From the NCBI RefSeq assembly GCF_017742245.1, contig NZ_JAGHKO010000001.1, positions 372,001 to 436,000 on the forward strand: a stretch of 64,000 bases of DNA, given 5' to 3'. The position numbers were made by a program, and so were the translations under genes. Origin of the DNA: Niastella soli. GTDB lineage: Bacteria > Bacteroidota > Bacteroidia > Chitinophagales > Chitinophagaceae. The notes below the pieces were generated by a model, which ran no database searches, had not been told where the DNA came from, and saw only the letters and a list, made by a program, of their open reading frames with translations. Below, piece by piece: positions 24,726-33,502 of this stretch. Position 1 is the stretch's first letter. Every line of letters begins with the position of its first letter.

Positions 24726-25061
24726 TCATTTATTCTTCTGAATAAACTTGCGGTGGTCCCTTCCCCAGTTGATCATTTCCATAATTATATTGCCAAAAGT
24801 GCGGCAGTATTCCGTGGGTTCGTATTCCACTGAAACCGGCGTATCATCGTATACGGTCCTTTTAACCAGCTTGTTCATTTCCATTTCCTTCAACTCCTTC
24901 GACAACATTCTGGTGGTTATACCCGGAATGCTTCGTTCTATTTCCCTGAAACGCCGGTTGCCATTACAAAGGGAATTAATAACCGGGATGCGCCATTTTC
25001 CCCCAATAAAATAAAGGGTATCCTGGAGCGACTTCAATTCTTCCGCCTGGTCTCTTTTCAT
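24726..25061 (-). CDS. HxlR-family transcriptional regulator
   Basis: A 111-residue winged-helix regulator. The core YFIGGKWRIPVINSLCNGNRR, FREIERSIPGITTRMLSKELKE and YDDTPVSVEYEPTEYG-like end match HxlR proteins. They usually sense redox or aldehyde stress and control a divergent dehydrogenase gene. Here the gene is divergent from an SDR with a 9-bp inverted repeat at 25081-25117 between them. The cysteine of redox HxlR proteins is represented by C32 or C85 and cannot be assigned with certainty. Confidence 0.88.
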   Translation of the reverse strand: MKRDQAEELKSLQDTLYFIGGKWRIPVINSLCNGNRRFREIERSIPGITTRMLSKELKEMEMNKLVKRTVYDDTPVSVEYEPTEYCRTFGNIIMEMINWGRDHRKFIQKNK

Positions 25062-25080
25062 GATCGTTAAAATAATTAAC

Positions 25081-25117
25081 TGGTATACTCAATGATACTG
25101 GTTACAAAAGTATACCA
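25081..25117. promoter_or_regulatory. Probable HxlR operator
   Basis: TGGTATACT at 25081-25089 and its exact complement AGTATACCA at 25109-25117 are 19 bases apart in the divergent promoter region. A partial third copy, ATACTGGTTA, lies between. The right arm ends ten bases before the TACCTTTG promoter box, so binding would interfere with SDR transcription (inference). Confidence 0.6.
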
Positions 25118-25126
25118 ATACGCCGA

Positions 25127-25134
25127 TACCTTTG
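25127..25134 (+). promoter_or_regulatory. -7 promoter box of the SDR gene
   Basis: TACCTTTG fits TAnnTTTG and ends 16 bases before the ATG. The -33 position holds only a weak GGTTAC. Confidence 0.5.
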
Positions 25135-25150
25135 TAAAAAATATTTAACA

Positions 25151-25894
25151 ATGGAAAAGTTCAGCAATAAAGTGGCAATTGTTACCGGTGGAAACAGTGG
25201 TATTGGTTATGCCACCGCCAAAGAGCTGGTAGCACAGGGCGCTACCGTGATCATCACCGGCCGCCGTAAAGAAGCTATTGAAAAAGCAGCAAAGGAATTA
25301 GGCGCCATCCCATTTGTGGCCGATCAGGCCAGTTTAACAGATACAGACAATTTGGTCAAAGGGGTTCAACAGAAATTTGGTAAAGTAGATATCCTGTTTA
25401 TCAATGCAGGCATTGTGGGTTCTATGGGTCCCATTGAAAGCCAGGAGGAAGAAAACTTCGACAATGTAATGGACATCAATTTTAAAGGGGCTTATTTCAC
25501 CCTGAGTAAGTTTATACCCCTGCTGGCCGAAGGAGCTTCGGTGGTGATCTTATCTTCCATTGTAGCCTCCACCTATAAGCCCAACAGTTCAATTTATCAG
25601 GCCAGCAAAGCAGCATTGAATTCGATAGCCAAAACCGCTGCAGCCGAACTGGCGCCCAGAAAGATCAGGGTAAATATTGTAAGCCCGGGCCCTACCCGTA
25701 CAGAAGTAATGACTAAATCAGGCATGGATGAAACCACTGTAAATAATATAATGCACCATCTTACCAATACCATCCCGCTTAAAAAGATCGGCACGGCCGA
25801 AGATGTGGCCAAACTGGTCACTTATTTAAGTGATGAAAGCGCTTCTTTTATTACAGGTTCTGAGTTTGTTATAGATGGGGGCCTTACGTTGTAA
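25151..25894 (+). CDS. Short-chain dehydrogenase/reductase
   Basis: A 247-residue classical SDR. NAD(P)-binding TGGNSGIG is at 12-19 and NAG at 85-87; the catalytic residues are S136, Y149 and K153 (YQASK). R38-R39 after the second strand (ITGRRK) suggest preference for NADPH. The substrate is unknown. Pairing with a divergent HxlR regulator suggests it is induced by stress or by its substrate. Confidence 0.88.
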   Translation: MEKFSNKVAIVTGGNSGIGYATAKELVAQGATVIITGRRKEAIEKAAKELGAIPFVADQASLTDTDNLVKGVQQKFGKVDILFINAGIVGSMGPIESQEEENFDNVMDINFKGAYFTLSKFIPLLAEGASVVILSSIVASTYKPNSSIYQASKAALNSIAKTAAAELAPRKIRVNIVSPGPTRTEVMTKSGMDETTVNNIMHHLTNTIPLKKIGTAEDVAKLVTYLSDESASFITGSEFVIDGGLTL

Positions 25895-25901
25895 ATAAAC
25901 A

Positions 25902-25934
25902 GCTTCCAGTATTACGGCACGTAATACTGGAAGC
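25902..25934. terminator. Long hairpin between convergent genes
   Basis: A perfect 14-bp stem (GCTTCCAGTATTAC and its complement) with a 5-nt loop. The right arm includes the last codons of the sialidase-like gene. There is no T run on either side, so termination may be partial. Confidence 0.5.
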
Positions 25935-27303
25935 CATTGCTGGTTGAAAGAATTAAATGATTATTTTTTGTTACAAAATAATCGTCCGACCTCACGGGAT
26001 CGATCCTGGTAAAAGTAACCAAATCAGTTGTGCTAATTAACTCATGCTCGTTTCTTGCATAAAAATAATAAACGCCATTGAATTTATTTATTTTGAATAC
26101 ACCATTGTATTGAGTTGGATATATATAATTCCAGGTTTGACCTCTGTCTTTTGAAACATATAAGCCGGCCCCAACCGTTTTACTCGAACAACCAACAAAC
26201 ACATAATCATTATCGTCAACATAAACCGATGTTATAGCGGTGTCCTTATCTAATGTCCATAATTTGGTCCAATTATCTCCTCCGTCTGTTGAGATAACTA
26301 ACGCCTCAAAATGCTTGGCAAACAGCGTCCCATCTTTTAATGAAACAGGATCTGAAAATTTGGAAAGATAGGGATTCGGAGTGTTAATTTGGCGCCAGTT
26401 TAAACCTTTATCGTTTGATAGGTATGCCGTACCCAAGTAAGCCCAGAATAGTATTCCCGATTGGGTATAGTAAACATCTCCTGTACTAGCATAAGTCGGT
26501 ATATTATTTCTGGTTTCCCAGGTTAAACCACCGTCCTTTGAATAGTACACGCTCTTATAATAGGCACTTAAAAACATTTCATTCGAGGGAGTTGTAACCA
26601 TTCTCGCATAGTTCTTAATATTAGGAGAAGTTTTCATCCTGGTCCAGGTTACCCCTTCATCATCTGAGTAATAAATATAACTATTGAAGGAGTCAAAAGT
26701 GTTAGTAGCAGATAGGATTCTTCCTGAAGACAGTTGGGCAAAAGCCACACTATAACCCTGAGGTGAACAACCTGACTTATGCCAGCCTTTTTCTGATGCT
26801 TTCACACCCGTGGCGGTAATAGTCAAAGAATCCTGGGGGCGCTTCAATGAATCCCAAACAGTTACCTTTGCATATTGCGTACCAATGATCCCGTTTAACT
26901 CCCAGGAAAAAGATACTGTCACCGAATCAGGGGGCTCTTTAGTATATGTACCTGGATGATAGTATTCTTGTGCCCTTATTATTTTATTATTGTCGCAATC
27001 ATAGGTATCAAAACGGATCGTAAATGCGCCGGGTATATGACCATCCTGCGTTAGTTTAACTAGAATCGGTTCTTTTAAACTTTGGCCAACAGTATCCGTT
27101 TGTCCGCCCCCACCTACTAATTTTAATTTCAACCCCGCTTTTGTAGAATCACCTACTACTGTAGTGTCACCCGGTACTACCGGATCGTCTGTTACTGGAG
27201 TATCTATATCATTATTCTTTTTACAGGCAGTACTTAGTACTATCAATAGCATCCAAACAGCCACCAATAGATGCTTAAACAGGGTGATGGGATTTTTACG
27301 CAT
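25912..27303 (-). CDS. Lipoprotein with sialidase/BNR-type beta-propeller repeats
   Basis: A 463-residue lipoprotein. The ATG at 27303 gives a signal with lipobox LSTAC (Cys at about 27). After a short Asp/Thr/Val-rich spacer and a ~100-residue beta domain there are at least five Asp-box repeats: YYSDDEGVTWT, YYSKDGGLTWE, YLSNDKGLNWR, VISTDGGDNWT and YVSKDRGQTWN. These are typical of sialidase/photosystem II assembly-like propellers. No catalytic sialidase residues can be assigned, so it may only bind ligands. It is probably anchored in the outer membrane. Confidence 0.75.
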   Translation of the reverse strand: MRKNPITLFKHLLVAVWMLLIVLSTACKKNNDIDTPVTDDPVVPGDTTVVGDSTKAGLKLKLVGGGGQTDTVGQSLKEPILVKLTQDGHIPGAFTIRFDTYDCDNNKIIRAQEYYHPGTYTKEPPDSVTVSFSWELNGIIGTQYAKVTVWDSLKRPQDSLTITATGVKASEKGWHKSGCSPQGYSVAFAQLSSGRILSATNTFDSFNSYIYYSDDEGVTWTRMKTSPNIKNYARMVTTPSNEMFLSAYYKSVYYSKDGGLTWETRNNIPTYASTGDVYYTQSGILFWAYLGTAYLSNDKGLNWRQINTPNPYLSKFSDPVSLKDGTLFAKHFEALVISTDGGDNWTKLWTLDKDTAITSVYVDDNDYVFVGCSSKTVGAGLYVSKDRGQTWNYIYPTQYNGVFKINKFNGVYYFYARNEHELISTTDLVTFTRIDPVRSDDYFVTKNNHLILSTSNGFQYYVP

Positions 27304-27687
27304 AAGAATCGATTCAAACAACAAAAATAGATCATTAAAAAAAAACATGGTGAACTGTTTAATAAGCGTGTGGATTTGGCCTATAACTGTGCTTATTTGA
27401 ACAATAAGTGTGAATTATACTTAAATCAGGATTGGATAAATGTACCGTAAGAATAACGAGAGCGCGCACGACTTGGCAGCCCTGTCGCAAAGCTAATTCT
27501 CCAACTGCTTTTTAATCCAATCAATCGATTCCTGGTTGGTTTCACATTAAAACCGCACTTTAAGCATTGACCGTTAGGGCAAATTCACATAATAAATATC
27601 CATAATACAGCAGGAAGGTTATGGATTTCATCGCACAATCAGTATCTTCACGCCCGATTTACCCGGTATCCTAACCTGATTTAAAAG
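27304..27687. other. Intergenic region without a clear gene
   Basis: Between divergent lipoprotein genes. The minus strand at about 27495-27545 reads ETNQESIDWIKKQLEN and a stop, which looks like the tail of a former gene but has an upstream stop. I see no clear promoter, RNA or repeat. Confidence 0.4.
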
Positions 27688-28203
27688 ATGAAAAGATTTG
27701 CTGTTATTCTGTTAACTGCGCTGGTGTTTGCTCATTGTACCGATAGCGACGGGGCTAAGGATAGCAAACCAAAACCCAGTACTCCTAAAAAAACCGAAAA
27801 AAAGACGGTTAAACCTACCGTCCCTACTACTCCAGTTTTCACCGGTCCCAGATTGGAATTCCTGAAATCAATTCCCGGCTCTATTGATGGCTGTGGTGAA
27901 TTTTTCACCTATGACACCTGTAAAATGAGCGACGAAAAGTATGTTTTCCTCTCCGATATGGGTGATTTCGCCCTTATAAGGATCAAGGGAAAGGACATTC
28001 AGCTCAAAAAGAACAGGCGGGAGTCAAAGCAACTGAATGCCATCAGCTCTGTGGAGGTATATTATGCGGTGGGCTATAAAGTGATCCTCCGTAAGAAGGA
28101 AGAAAAGGTTGTTGATGAACTATATACCTATTCCGGCACCATACAAATTATCAGTAAAAAAATAAAAACTACGTTTAAAGTGCGGGGCGAAGGTGGGTGT
28201 TAG
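27688..28203 (+). CDS. Small lipoprotein of unknown function
   Basis: A 171-residue lipoprotein with a signal ending VFAHC (lipid Cys at 17), then a Lys/Pro/Thr-rich spacer to about residue 50. The folded part has four Cys in the phrases DGCGEF and YDTCKM plus a C-terminal GGC, and strands that suggest a small beta domain. No family is recognised. The next lipoprotein gene starts 21 bases later, so they are probably cotranscribed. Confidence 0.6.
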   Translation: MKRFAVILLTALVFAHCTDSDGAKDSKPKPSTPKKTEKKTVKPTVPTTPVFTGPRLEFLKSIPGSIDGCGEFFTYDTCKMSDEKYVFLSDMGDFALIRIKGKDIQLKKNRRESKQLNAISSVEVYYAVGYKVILRKKEEKVVDELYTYSGTIQIISKKIKTTFKVRGEGGC

Positions 28204-28224
28204 AGTTAGTTTTAATACACCGTT

Positions 28225-28896
28225 ATGAAAAAACTGTTCTTCCTGGCTGGTTTGGTCGCCCTGTTTAGCTGCGACCGGCCCAAACCAATAAAATCAAAAG
28301 GTGGTATTGAATACAAAGGCAGGTTTAAAGGCCTGTTCGCCCAGTATGTAAATATTGCCATCGATACCCTGGAAGTTCATTCGCCCGATAACAACGACAG
28401 TACCTGCATTGGCCGCCCAATCGACAGCCTGAATGCTTTATTATTTCCCGCTGAGATAGCGCAGCACCATTCCAGTGAAAACCCTGAGTTGTTCGCCATT
28501 TACAAATTCATGATCGATAGCGCCCGTGTGGGTCTATTAACAAGGACCCCTTCGGAATATGAGCCCTCTTCCGTTAAATTGTTCTTTTTCGACCGAAGAA
28601 AAGACAGTCTTACTTCACATATAGAACTGGGAGAAATTTGGGGCGATGCCGGGGATTTTCTGAAAAAGACAAGCTGGCTCTTCAGAGATACCAGCAGTAA
28701 ACATCTGCAGGCGCTCATAGAAGAGTTCCAGGGCCACGATAACAGTGTAGATAACCCACAGGATACTACCACCGAAAAGCGATATCTCTATACGCTGATA
28801 GACTTTACCAAGAACGGGCTGGATACTGTTTTTATCGACGAAGAACAACTGCCGAAAAAATACAGCCCATTGCTCAGTCAGCGCACACAGCGTTAA
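28225..28896 (+). CDS. Lipoprotein of unknown function
   Basis: A 223-residue lipoprotein with signal and lipobox ALFSC (Cys at 16). The rest is soluble, mixed alpha/beta, with aromatic and charged residues (ELGEIWGDAGDFLKKTSWLF). No family is recognised. It is the second gene of a likely two-gene operon and ends three bases before the convergent small gene at 28900-29199. Confidence 0.6.
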   Translation: MKKLFFLAGLVALFSCDRPKPIKSKGGIEYKGRFKGLFAQYVNIAIDTLEVHSPDNNDSTCIGRPIDSLNALLFPAEIAQHHSSENPELFAIYKFMIDSARVGLLTRTPSEYEPSSVKLFFFDRRKDSLTSHIELGEIWGDAGDFLKKTSWLFRDTSSKHLQALIEEFQGHDNSVDNPQDTTTEKRYLYTLIDFTKNGLDTVFIDEEQLPKKYSPLLSQRTQR

Positions 28897-28899
28897 GCG

Positions 28900-29199
28900 T
28901 TAGCCTTCTTTAAGGCTCTTAAAATATTCTTTTATCAACGCTGTATACAGCTTATTACGCGTTACATTTAAGCGTACCTGTGCATCTTTAGCCAGTTCCT
29001 CATCGGCCAGAATACTCTTGGCAACCGCATTGGCTTCGAACATTCTTTCCTGCATCTCCTTTTGTTTGGCGCTAAGGACCCGCCCGCTCATATCGGGATA
29101 TTTACTCACCACGGTTTTGTCGCCATATTGCTTGAAACAAATTTCTTTATTCATCTGACCCGAAAGCAGCCGGAGCAATACACTATTACTTATAGCCAT
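28900..29199 (-). CDS. Small Bacteroidota protein of unknown function
   Basis: A 99-residue basic protein. ICFKQYGDKTVVSKYPDMSGRVLSAKQKEMQ followed by FEANAVAKSILADEELAKD resembles a group of small Bacteroidota hypothetical proteins with a KYPDMS motif (recalled, not searched). It lacks a signal or membrane helix. The start is ATG at 29199. Confidence 0.6.
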   Translation of the reverse strand: MAISNSVLLRLLSGQMNKEICFKQYGDKTVVSKYPDMSGRVLSAKQKEMQERMFEANAVAKSILADEELAKDAQVRLNVTRNKLYTALIKEYFKSLKEG

Positions 29200-29250
29200 A
29201 ATGGTAGAATTTACATACTGAATATAACTAATATTTCTGTATGGTAGCTC

Positions 29251-29366
29251 ATATCCTGGGGTTTTCTTACGGTTATCCTGGTGTTATTTCGGGGTTATCC
29301 TGGGCTTTTAACCCTAAGATGACCCTAAGATAACCCCAGGATGCCCCTAGGATGACCCTAGGATGA
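29251..29366. repeat. Two blocks of five 11-bp repeats in inverted orientation
   Basis: From 29251 to 29305 there are five adjacent 11-bp units with consensus TTATCCTGGGG. After a 6-bp spacer, 29312-29366 has five further units in the opposite sense (consensus CCCTAGGATGA). The units vary at one to five positions but the 11-bp period is exact through both blocks. The whole has near two-fold symmetry about 29308. Confidence 0.8.
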
Positions 29367-29431
29367 AGGCTTGGCCCGCCGAATCCGCCGACTGGCGGAG
29401 AAGGAGGGCCGTCTCCCGGCGATACCAAATG

Positions 29432-29466
29432 AAAAAGCCCTCCCGATCTATCGAGAAGGCTTTGTT
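29432..29466. terminator. Terminator at the citrate synthase 3' end
   Basis: AAGCC and GGCTT close a hairpin that also pairs CTCCCGAT with ATCGAGAA in part, with T/A runs on both sides. It lies about 25-60 bases after the minus-strand citrate synthase stop. A GC hairpin (TCCGCC/GGCGGA) lies just beyond at 29384-29400. Confidence 0.65.
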
Positions 29467-29491
29467 TTATAAAAAGTTCTGTATGAAATAA

Positions 29492-30817
29492 TTAGTCGCC
29501 CCAGATCTCGTCTTTTCCGCTGAGCCAGGATTTTACCAGATCGGTAGTTACTGACTTCGGACGTTCGAGGGCAAAACCCAGTGCTCTGTCCCAAATAAGA
29601 CTGGCCAGTACGCCTAATGAGCGGCTAACCCCAAACAGTACAGTATAGAATTCATACTCCTTCATGCCGTAGTGAACCAGCAGGGCGCCACTGTGTGCAT
29701 CCACATTGGGCCATGGGTTTTTAACCTTGCCCAGTGACTCCAGAATGGGGGGAACTACATCATATATATTCCAAACGATCTGTACCAGCGGGTCTTCAGG
29801 GAAATGACGTTTCGCAAAATCCATTTGGGCAGTGAAACGAGGGTCGGTTTTACGCAATACAGCGTGACCATAACCAGGAACCACTTTACCAGAAGACAGC
29901 GTATTTTTTACGTAAGTTTCAATTTGTCCTTTTGTAGGCACCTCAGTTTTCAGTTCTTGCTGCATCTCCGTGATCCACTTCACCACTTCCTGGTTAGCCA
30001 GGCCGTGTAAGGGGCCAGCCAAACCATTCATCCCCGCAGCAAGGCTCAGATAAGGATCGCTTAACGCAGAACCAACCAGGTGCGTAGTATGGGCCGATAC
30101 GTTTCCACCTTCATGGTCGGCATGAATGGTCATGTACAAACGCATCAGTTCTTTAAAGCTTTCATCTTCGAAACCGAGCATGTGTGCCAGGTTACCAGCC
30201 CAGTCGAGCAGGCCATTGGGTTGAATATGCTGGTTGTTATGATATTTACGACGGTATATGTAAGCGGCTACACGGGGTAAACGGGCGATGAGGTCCATTG
30301 AATCATCGAACACGGCATCCCAGTAGTCCTTTTTGTTCATGCCATCTGCATAACGGCGGGCAAAGTTACTTTCAGTTTGCAGGGCCATAATACCCGATAC
30401 AAACATGGTCATGGGGTGAGCAGTTACAGGGAGTGCATCAATAGCGGCAAAAACGTGATTGGGAACATGTGAACGGCGCTGCCAGCTGCTGGTAATATAG
30501 GCCACCGCTTCTTCATCGGGTAATTCGCCAATCAGCATTAGGTAGAACAAGCCTTCAGGTAAAGGTTCATTGCCACCGGGTACTTTGGGTAAACTTTTTT
30601 GTAGATCTGGGATTGAATAACCACGGAAACGGATCCCTTCTTTTGCATCGAGTAATGATGTTTCTGACACCAGGCCGGTTATTCCACGCATTCCCTGGTA
30701 GATCTGGGACAATTGAACTTCGCCGATTTTTTTAGAACCATTTTGCTTTAACAGCTCTTTTACTTCGGTCGCGTGTGCCTCTGCCTTTACCTTAAACCGA
30801 TCTTTAAGTATTCCCAT
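29492..30817 (-). CDS. gltA: Citrate synthase, eukaryotic-type
   Basis: A 441-residue enzyme that condenses acetyl-CoA and oxaloacetate to citrate in the TCA cycle. The catalytic triad is H271 (AGPLHG), H318 (PGYGH) and D373 (NVDAHSG), with substrate-binding HADHEGGN (232-239) and LRKTDPR (321-327). These motifs and the length are those of the mitochondrial-type enzyme, which is usual in Bacteroidota, rather than the hexameric type with NADH control. The start is ATG at 30817. A promoter-like pair lies at 30868-30900. Confidence 0.95.
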   Translation of the reverse strand: MGILKDRFKVKAEAHATEVKELLKQNGSKKIGEVQLSQIYQGMRGITGLVSETSLLDAKEGIRFRGYSIPDLQKSLPKVPGGNEPLPEGLFYLMLIGELPDEEAVAYITSSWQRRSHVPNHVFAAIDALPVTAHPMTMFVSGIMALQTESNFARRYADGMNKKDYWDAVFDDSMDLIARLPRVAAYIYRRKYHNNQHIQPNGLLDWAGNLAHMLGFEDESFKELMRLYMTIHADHEGGNVSAHTTHLVGSALSDPYLSLAAGMNGLAGPLHGLANQEVVKWITEMQQELKTEVPTKGQIETYVKNTLSSGKVVPGYGHAVLRKTDPRFTAQMDFAKRHFPEDPLVQIVWNIYDVVPPILESLGKVKNPWPNVDAHSGALLVHYGMKEYEFYTVLFGVSRSLGVLASLIWDRALGFALERPKSVTTDLVKSWLSGKDEIWGD

Positions 30818-30867
30818 GATGCAGTATGATTATTTGTAAATATGTAATAATGAGATAGAACTTTGGC

Positions 30868-30900
30868 TAAAGTTATAACAAACCCCCTCAAAAGAACAAA
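30868..30900 (-). promoter_or_regulatory. Probable promoter of citrate synthase
   Basis: On the minus strand TTTG (30900-30897) is followed after 21 bases by TAACTTTA (30875-30868). One base departs from TAnnTTTG. It would give a leader of about 45 nt. Confidence 0.45.
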
Positions 30901-30975
30901 ATTAATTCAGCAATGATTATGATCGCAATAAACAACAACCGCTTAACTATATTAATATTTCTTTAATGTATATAT

Positions 30976-32076
30976 TTATTTTGGTGCAATACGATACATC
31001 CAGACTGCAAAAATTGAAAATATTATGTTCGGCGTCCAGGCGGCGAGCATAGGAGGAAAGTTTCCTTTGGTAGAAAAGGTGAGTGAAAACTTGTCCATCA
31101 CCACAAAGAAAGCGGCGGCAACAATACCTATAGCCAGGTTTAAACCACTTCCACCGCGTGTTTTACGTGCAGCTACTACTGCGCCTATTAATGTTAAGAT
31201 GAATACTGAGATGGGGTTGGCGTCGCGGCGATACCGTTCTACTTTATAGTCGTTCAAGTTCTCGGCCCCGCGGCGTTCTTCGCTTTTTATATACCGCACC
31301 AGTTCCGGCGTGGTCATTTTATCCTTTAAGTATTTATCGAATTTGATCTCGCTTGGCTTCAGGTTCAAATTCAGCGTCATTTCAGGAATGGTCTTCGTGA
31401 TCTCCTTCACCCCTACAATTCTCCGCTCTACTGCGTTTTGTAATTTCCAGGTCTTTTTAGCAGTGTCCCACTTCAGGTAATCGGCCCGCAGGTTATAGGT
31501 CATTTTATAGCCACTTAACCTGTCCATATAAAAATCGTTGGCCGATTTGGTAGCAGTATCATAATTGCGCATGCCGGCAAACGTATTGGCATCGACCCTG
31601 AAATAATAATGGCGGGTACGCTTGGCGGCCTCGCCCTGCTCGTAAGAGCTTTTACTATCTATGTAGGTTGCCTGAAAATTGGCACGCAACAACATGGCTT
31701 TGGGAATGAACCATTGGGTTGCCACCCAGAAAGTACCACCCAGCAGTAATGCCCCCAGAAAGTACGGGCGCAACATTCGGTTGAACCGGACACCGCCGGC
31801 CAGGATGGCTATTAACTCGCTTTTACCCGCCATTTTGGAGGTAAAGAAGATAGTGGCGATGAACACCATCAGCGGAAAGATCATGGAAATAATGAACGGA
31901 ACAAACCCGAAATAATACTGCGTAATGATCTTGGAGGTGGGTAACCCGGATTTCACAAAGTCATCGGCCTTTTCGCTGGTATCGATCGCGACGGCAATTA
32001 CACAAAAGATCAACACCATGAAAACGGTGGTGGAGATGAACTTTTTTAATATGTACCAATCAATTTTCTTTATCAT
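30976..32076 (-). CDS. LptF/LptG-family permease
   Basis: A 366-residue inner-membrane protein. It has helices near 12-30, 52-78, 98-120 and three C-terminal ones from about 280, with a periplasmic jellyroll-like region between. IDWYILKKFISTTVFMVLIF and the SGKSELIAILAGGVRFNRML-like phrase match the YjgP/YjgQ family. With LptB and LptC it moves lipopolysaccharide out of the inner membrane. The F or G identity cannot be set. It lies upstream of citrate synthase with a separate promoter between. Confidence 0.88.
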   Translation of the reverse strand: MIKKIDWYILKKFISTTVFMVLIFCVIAVAIDTSEKADDFVKSGLPTSKIITQYYFGFVPFIISMIFPLMVFIATIFFTSKMAGKSELIAILAGGVRFNRMLRPYFLGALLLGGTFWVATQWFIPKAMLLRANFQATYIDSKSSYEQGEAAKRTRHYYFRVDANTFAGMRNYDTATKSANDFYMDRLSGYKMTYNLRADYLKWDTAKKTWKLQNAVERRIVGVKEITKTIPEMTLNLNLKPSEIKFDKYLKDKMTTPELVRYIKSEERRGAENLNDYKVERYRRDANPISVFILTLIGAVVAARKTRGGSGLNLAIGIVAAAFFVVMDKFSLTFSTKGNFPPMLAAWTPNIIFSIFAVWMYRIAPK

Positions 32077-32496
32077 TCGATAGCACGCAATGTACGGCGG
32101 GGCAAATGTAGCAACAAAAGGGCAGTTTGCTAAGCCTAAGCATTAGTTCTTAGTTAAACTTTAGGAATCTGCTAAAATAGTAACTTCCCGGGGGAAATGA
32201 GGAATGGGCAATGGGCAATGAAATGATAAGTAGGCAGAGGTAAACAGAAGGTAAAGATCAATCCTAAGTCGTGAAACGGGAAAGTCTTTATTGCAGAACC
32301 CTGCTTTTTTTCGGCAATCGGCAATGGAATATTGTACGATGCTCCACGCTGCGCGTGTCGCTTAAAAGGCGGAAGATTTTTGACGACGCAAATAGTTATT
32401 ACTTAAAAATATCGCTAACCATTTGCCGTCTGCCGTCTTCCTTTTTCCCACTGCCCACTGCCTTTCAACGGAAACTTATTTACGGAAATACCACAA
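32077..32496. repeat. Repeat-bearing intergenic region with inverted ends
   Basis: No gene. Left end (about 32206) GGAATGGGCAATGGGCAATG and right end (about 32467) CCACTGCCCACTGCC form imperfect inverted termini like those at 33301-33501 and 34930-35066. The inside has GGCAATCGGCAATGG and CTGCGCGTGTCGC phrases found in other intergenic regions. The region lies between divergent genes. Confidence 0.6.
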
Positions 32497-33294
32497 ATGA
32501 AAACAACGATGCACAGACTTGTCCTGACCTTATTACTGGCCTTTGCCATGACAAATTTATCAGCCCAGTTTCAGCAATTGTACGAAAAGAAAGAATTCAT
32601 CACCGGTGGTGACACATTACGCTATCGCATCCTATACCCGCTTAACTACGATGCGCATAAAAAATACCCGCTTATTATGTTCCTGCATGGCTCTGGCGAA
32701 CGGGGTAATAACAATGAAGCCCAGTTAACACACGGCGGCAAACTGTTTGCCGATTCAGCCATTCGCCAGCAATTCCCTGCCATTGTGATCTTTCCCCAAT
32801 GCCCCCAGGCAGACTGGTGGGCCCGTATAATCCGTGATCCTAATAACAAAGATTCCCTGGGCCAATACCTTATTAAAAGTGAGCAACCCATTGGAAAAAG
32901 CCTTGGCCTGGTAAGCCAGCTGCTCGATACTCTGGCGGCCAGCGGTACTGTAAACACCCGGAAAATATACCTGGGTGGTTTATCAATGGGCGGTATGGGC
33001 ACCTTTGAACTCCTGTGGCGTAAACCCAATTTCTTTGCGGCTGCTATTCCCATTTGTGGGGCTGGTGATCCGAATAAAGTAACGCTGTATGCCAGAAAAT
33101 TCCCGCTCTGGATCTTTCATGGCGATAGTGATCCAGCTGTGCCGGTTAGTAATTCACGGCTTATGAACAATGCACTAAAAGCTGCCGGTGCTAAAGTGAA
33201 ATATACTGAGTATCCCGGAGTGGGTCACAATAGTTGGGATAATGCGTTTGCTGAGGCAGGTTTATTACCCTGGTTATTTAAGCAAAAGAAGTAG
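32497..33294 (+). CDS. Exported alpha/beta hydrolase (dienelactone hydrolase / esterase-like)
   Basis: A 265-residue secreted hydrolase. A signal peptide covers 1-24 (TNLSAQ end). The fold shows FLHGSGERGNNN (61-72), the elbow GLSMGGMGTF (S about 161), acid site HGDSDPAVPV and the final His in GVGHNSWDNA. This is the pattern of the LpqC/feruloyl-esterase or phospholipase/carboxylesterase group in Bacteroidota, often acting on plant or polymer esters. The substrate is not known. Confidence 0.82.
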   Translation: MKTTMHRLVLTLLLAFAMTNLSAQFQQLYEKKEFITGGDTLRYRILYPLNYDAHKKYPLIMFLHGSGERGNNNEAQLTHGGKLFADSAIRQQFPAIVIFPQCPQADWWARIIRDPNNKDSLGQYLIKSEQPIGKSLGLVSQLLDTLAASGTVNTRKIYLGGLSMGGMGTFELLWRKPNFFAAAIPICGAGDPNKVTLYARKFPLWIFHGDSDPAVPVSNSRLMNNALKAAGAKVKYTEYPGVGHNSWDNAFAEAGLLPWLFKQKK

Positions 33295-33300
33295 CTTTTG

Positions 33301-33501
33301 AAAGGCAATAGGCAATGGGCAATGGGCAATGGGTCCGTTCGCGGCCACCATTGCCACGACGGCGTGCATCGTGAAGCTGCGGCTGGCAGCTGTTTTGACT
33401 TTCGGCTTTAAGCTTTATATCTTGAGTTGTTTTTGCTTTCAGCTTTAGGCATTCGACCTGGGCTGTATTCCTACTGCCTATTGCCCGTTGCCTATTGCCT
33501 T
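33301..33501. repeat. About 200-bp intergenic element with inverted ends
   Basis: The left end AAGGCAATAGGCAAT and the right end ATTGCCTATTGCCTT are perfect complements, and the next ~15 bases (GGGCAATGGGCAATG and CCTACTGCCTATTG) match less well. The interior GCTTT/GCTGCGGCTGG part resembles the interior at 34960-35050. It ends at the tgt stop codon. It is non-coding. Confidence 0.7.
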
Positions 33502-33502
33502 C

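Noticed and set aside
27495-27545. Minus-strand peptide ETNQESIDWIKKQLEN before a stop
   Set aside because: It looks like a gene tail, but an upstream stop is only a few codons away, so no gene can be supported.
29251-29366. Possible CRISPR array
   Set aside because: The units are 11 bp, contiguous without spacers, and change orientation in the middle; no cas genes are near.
32271-32612. A 113-codon plus-strand frame before the exported esterase gene
   Set aside because: It lies mostly in dispersed repeats and overlaps the start of the real gene.
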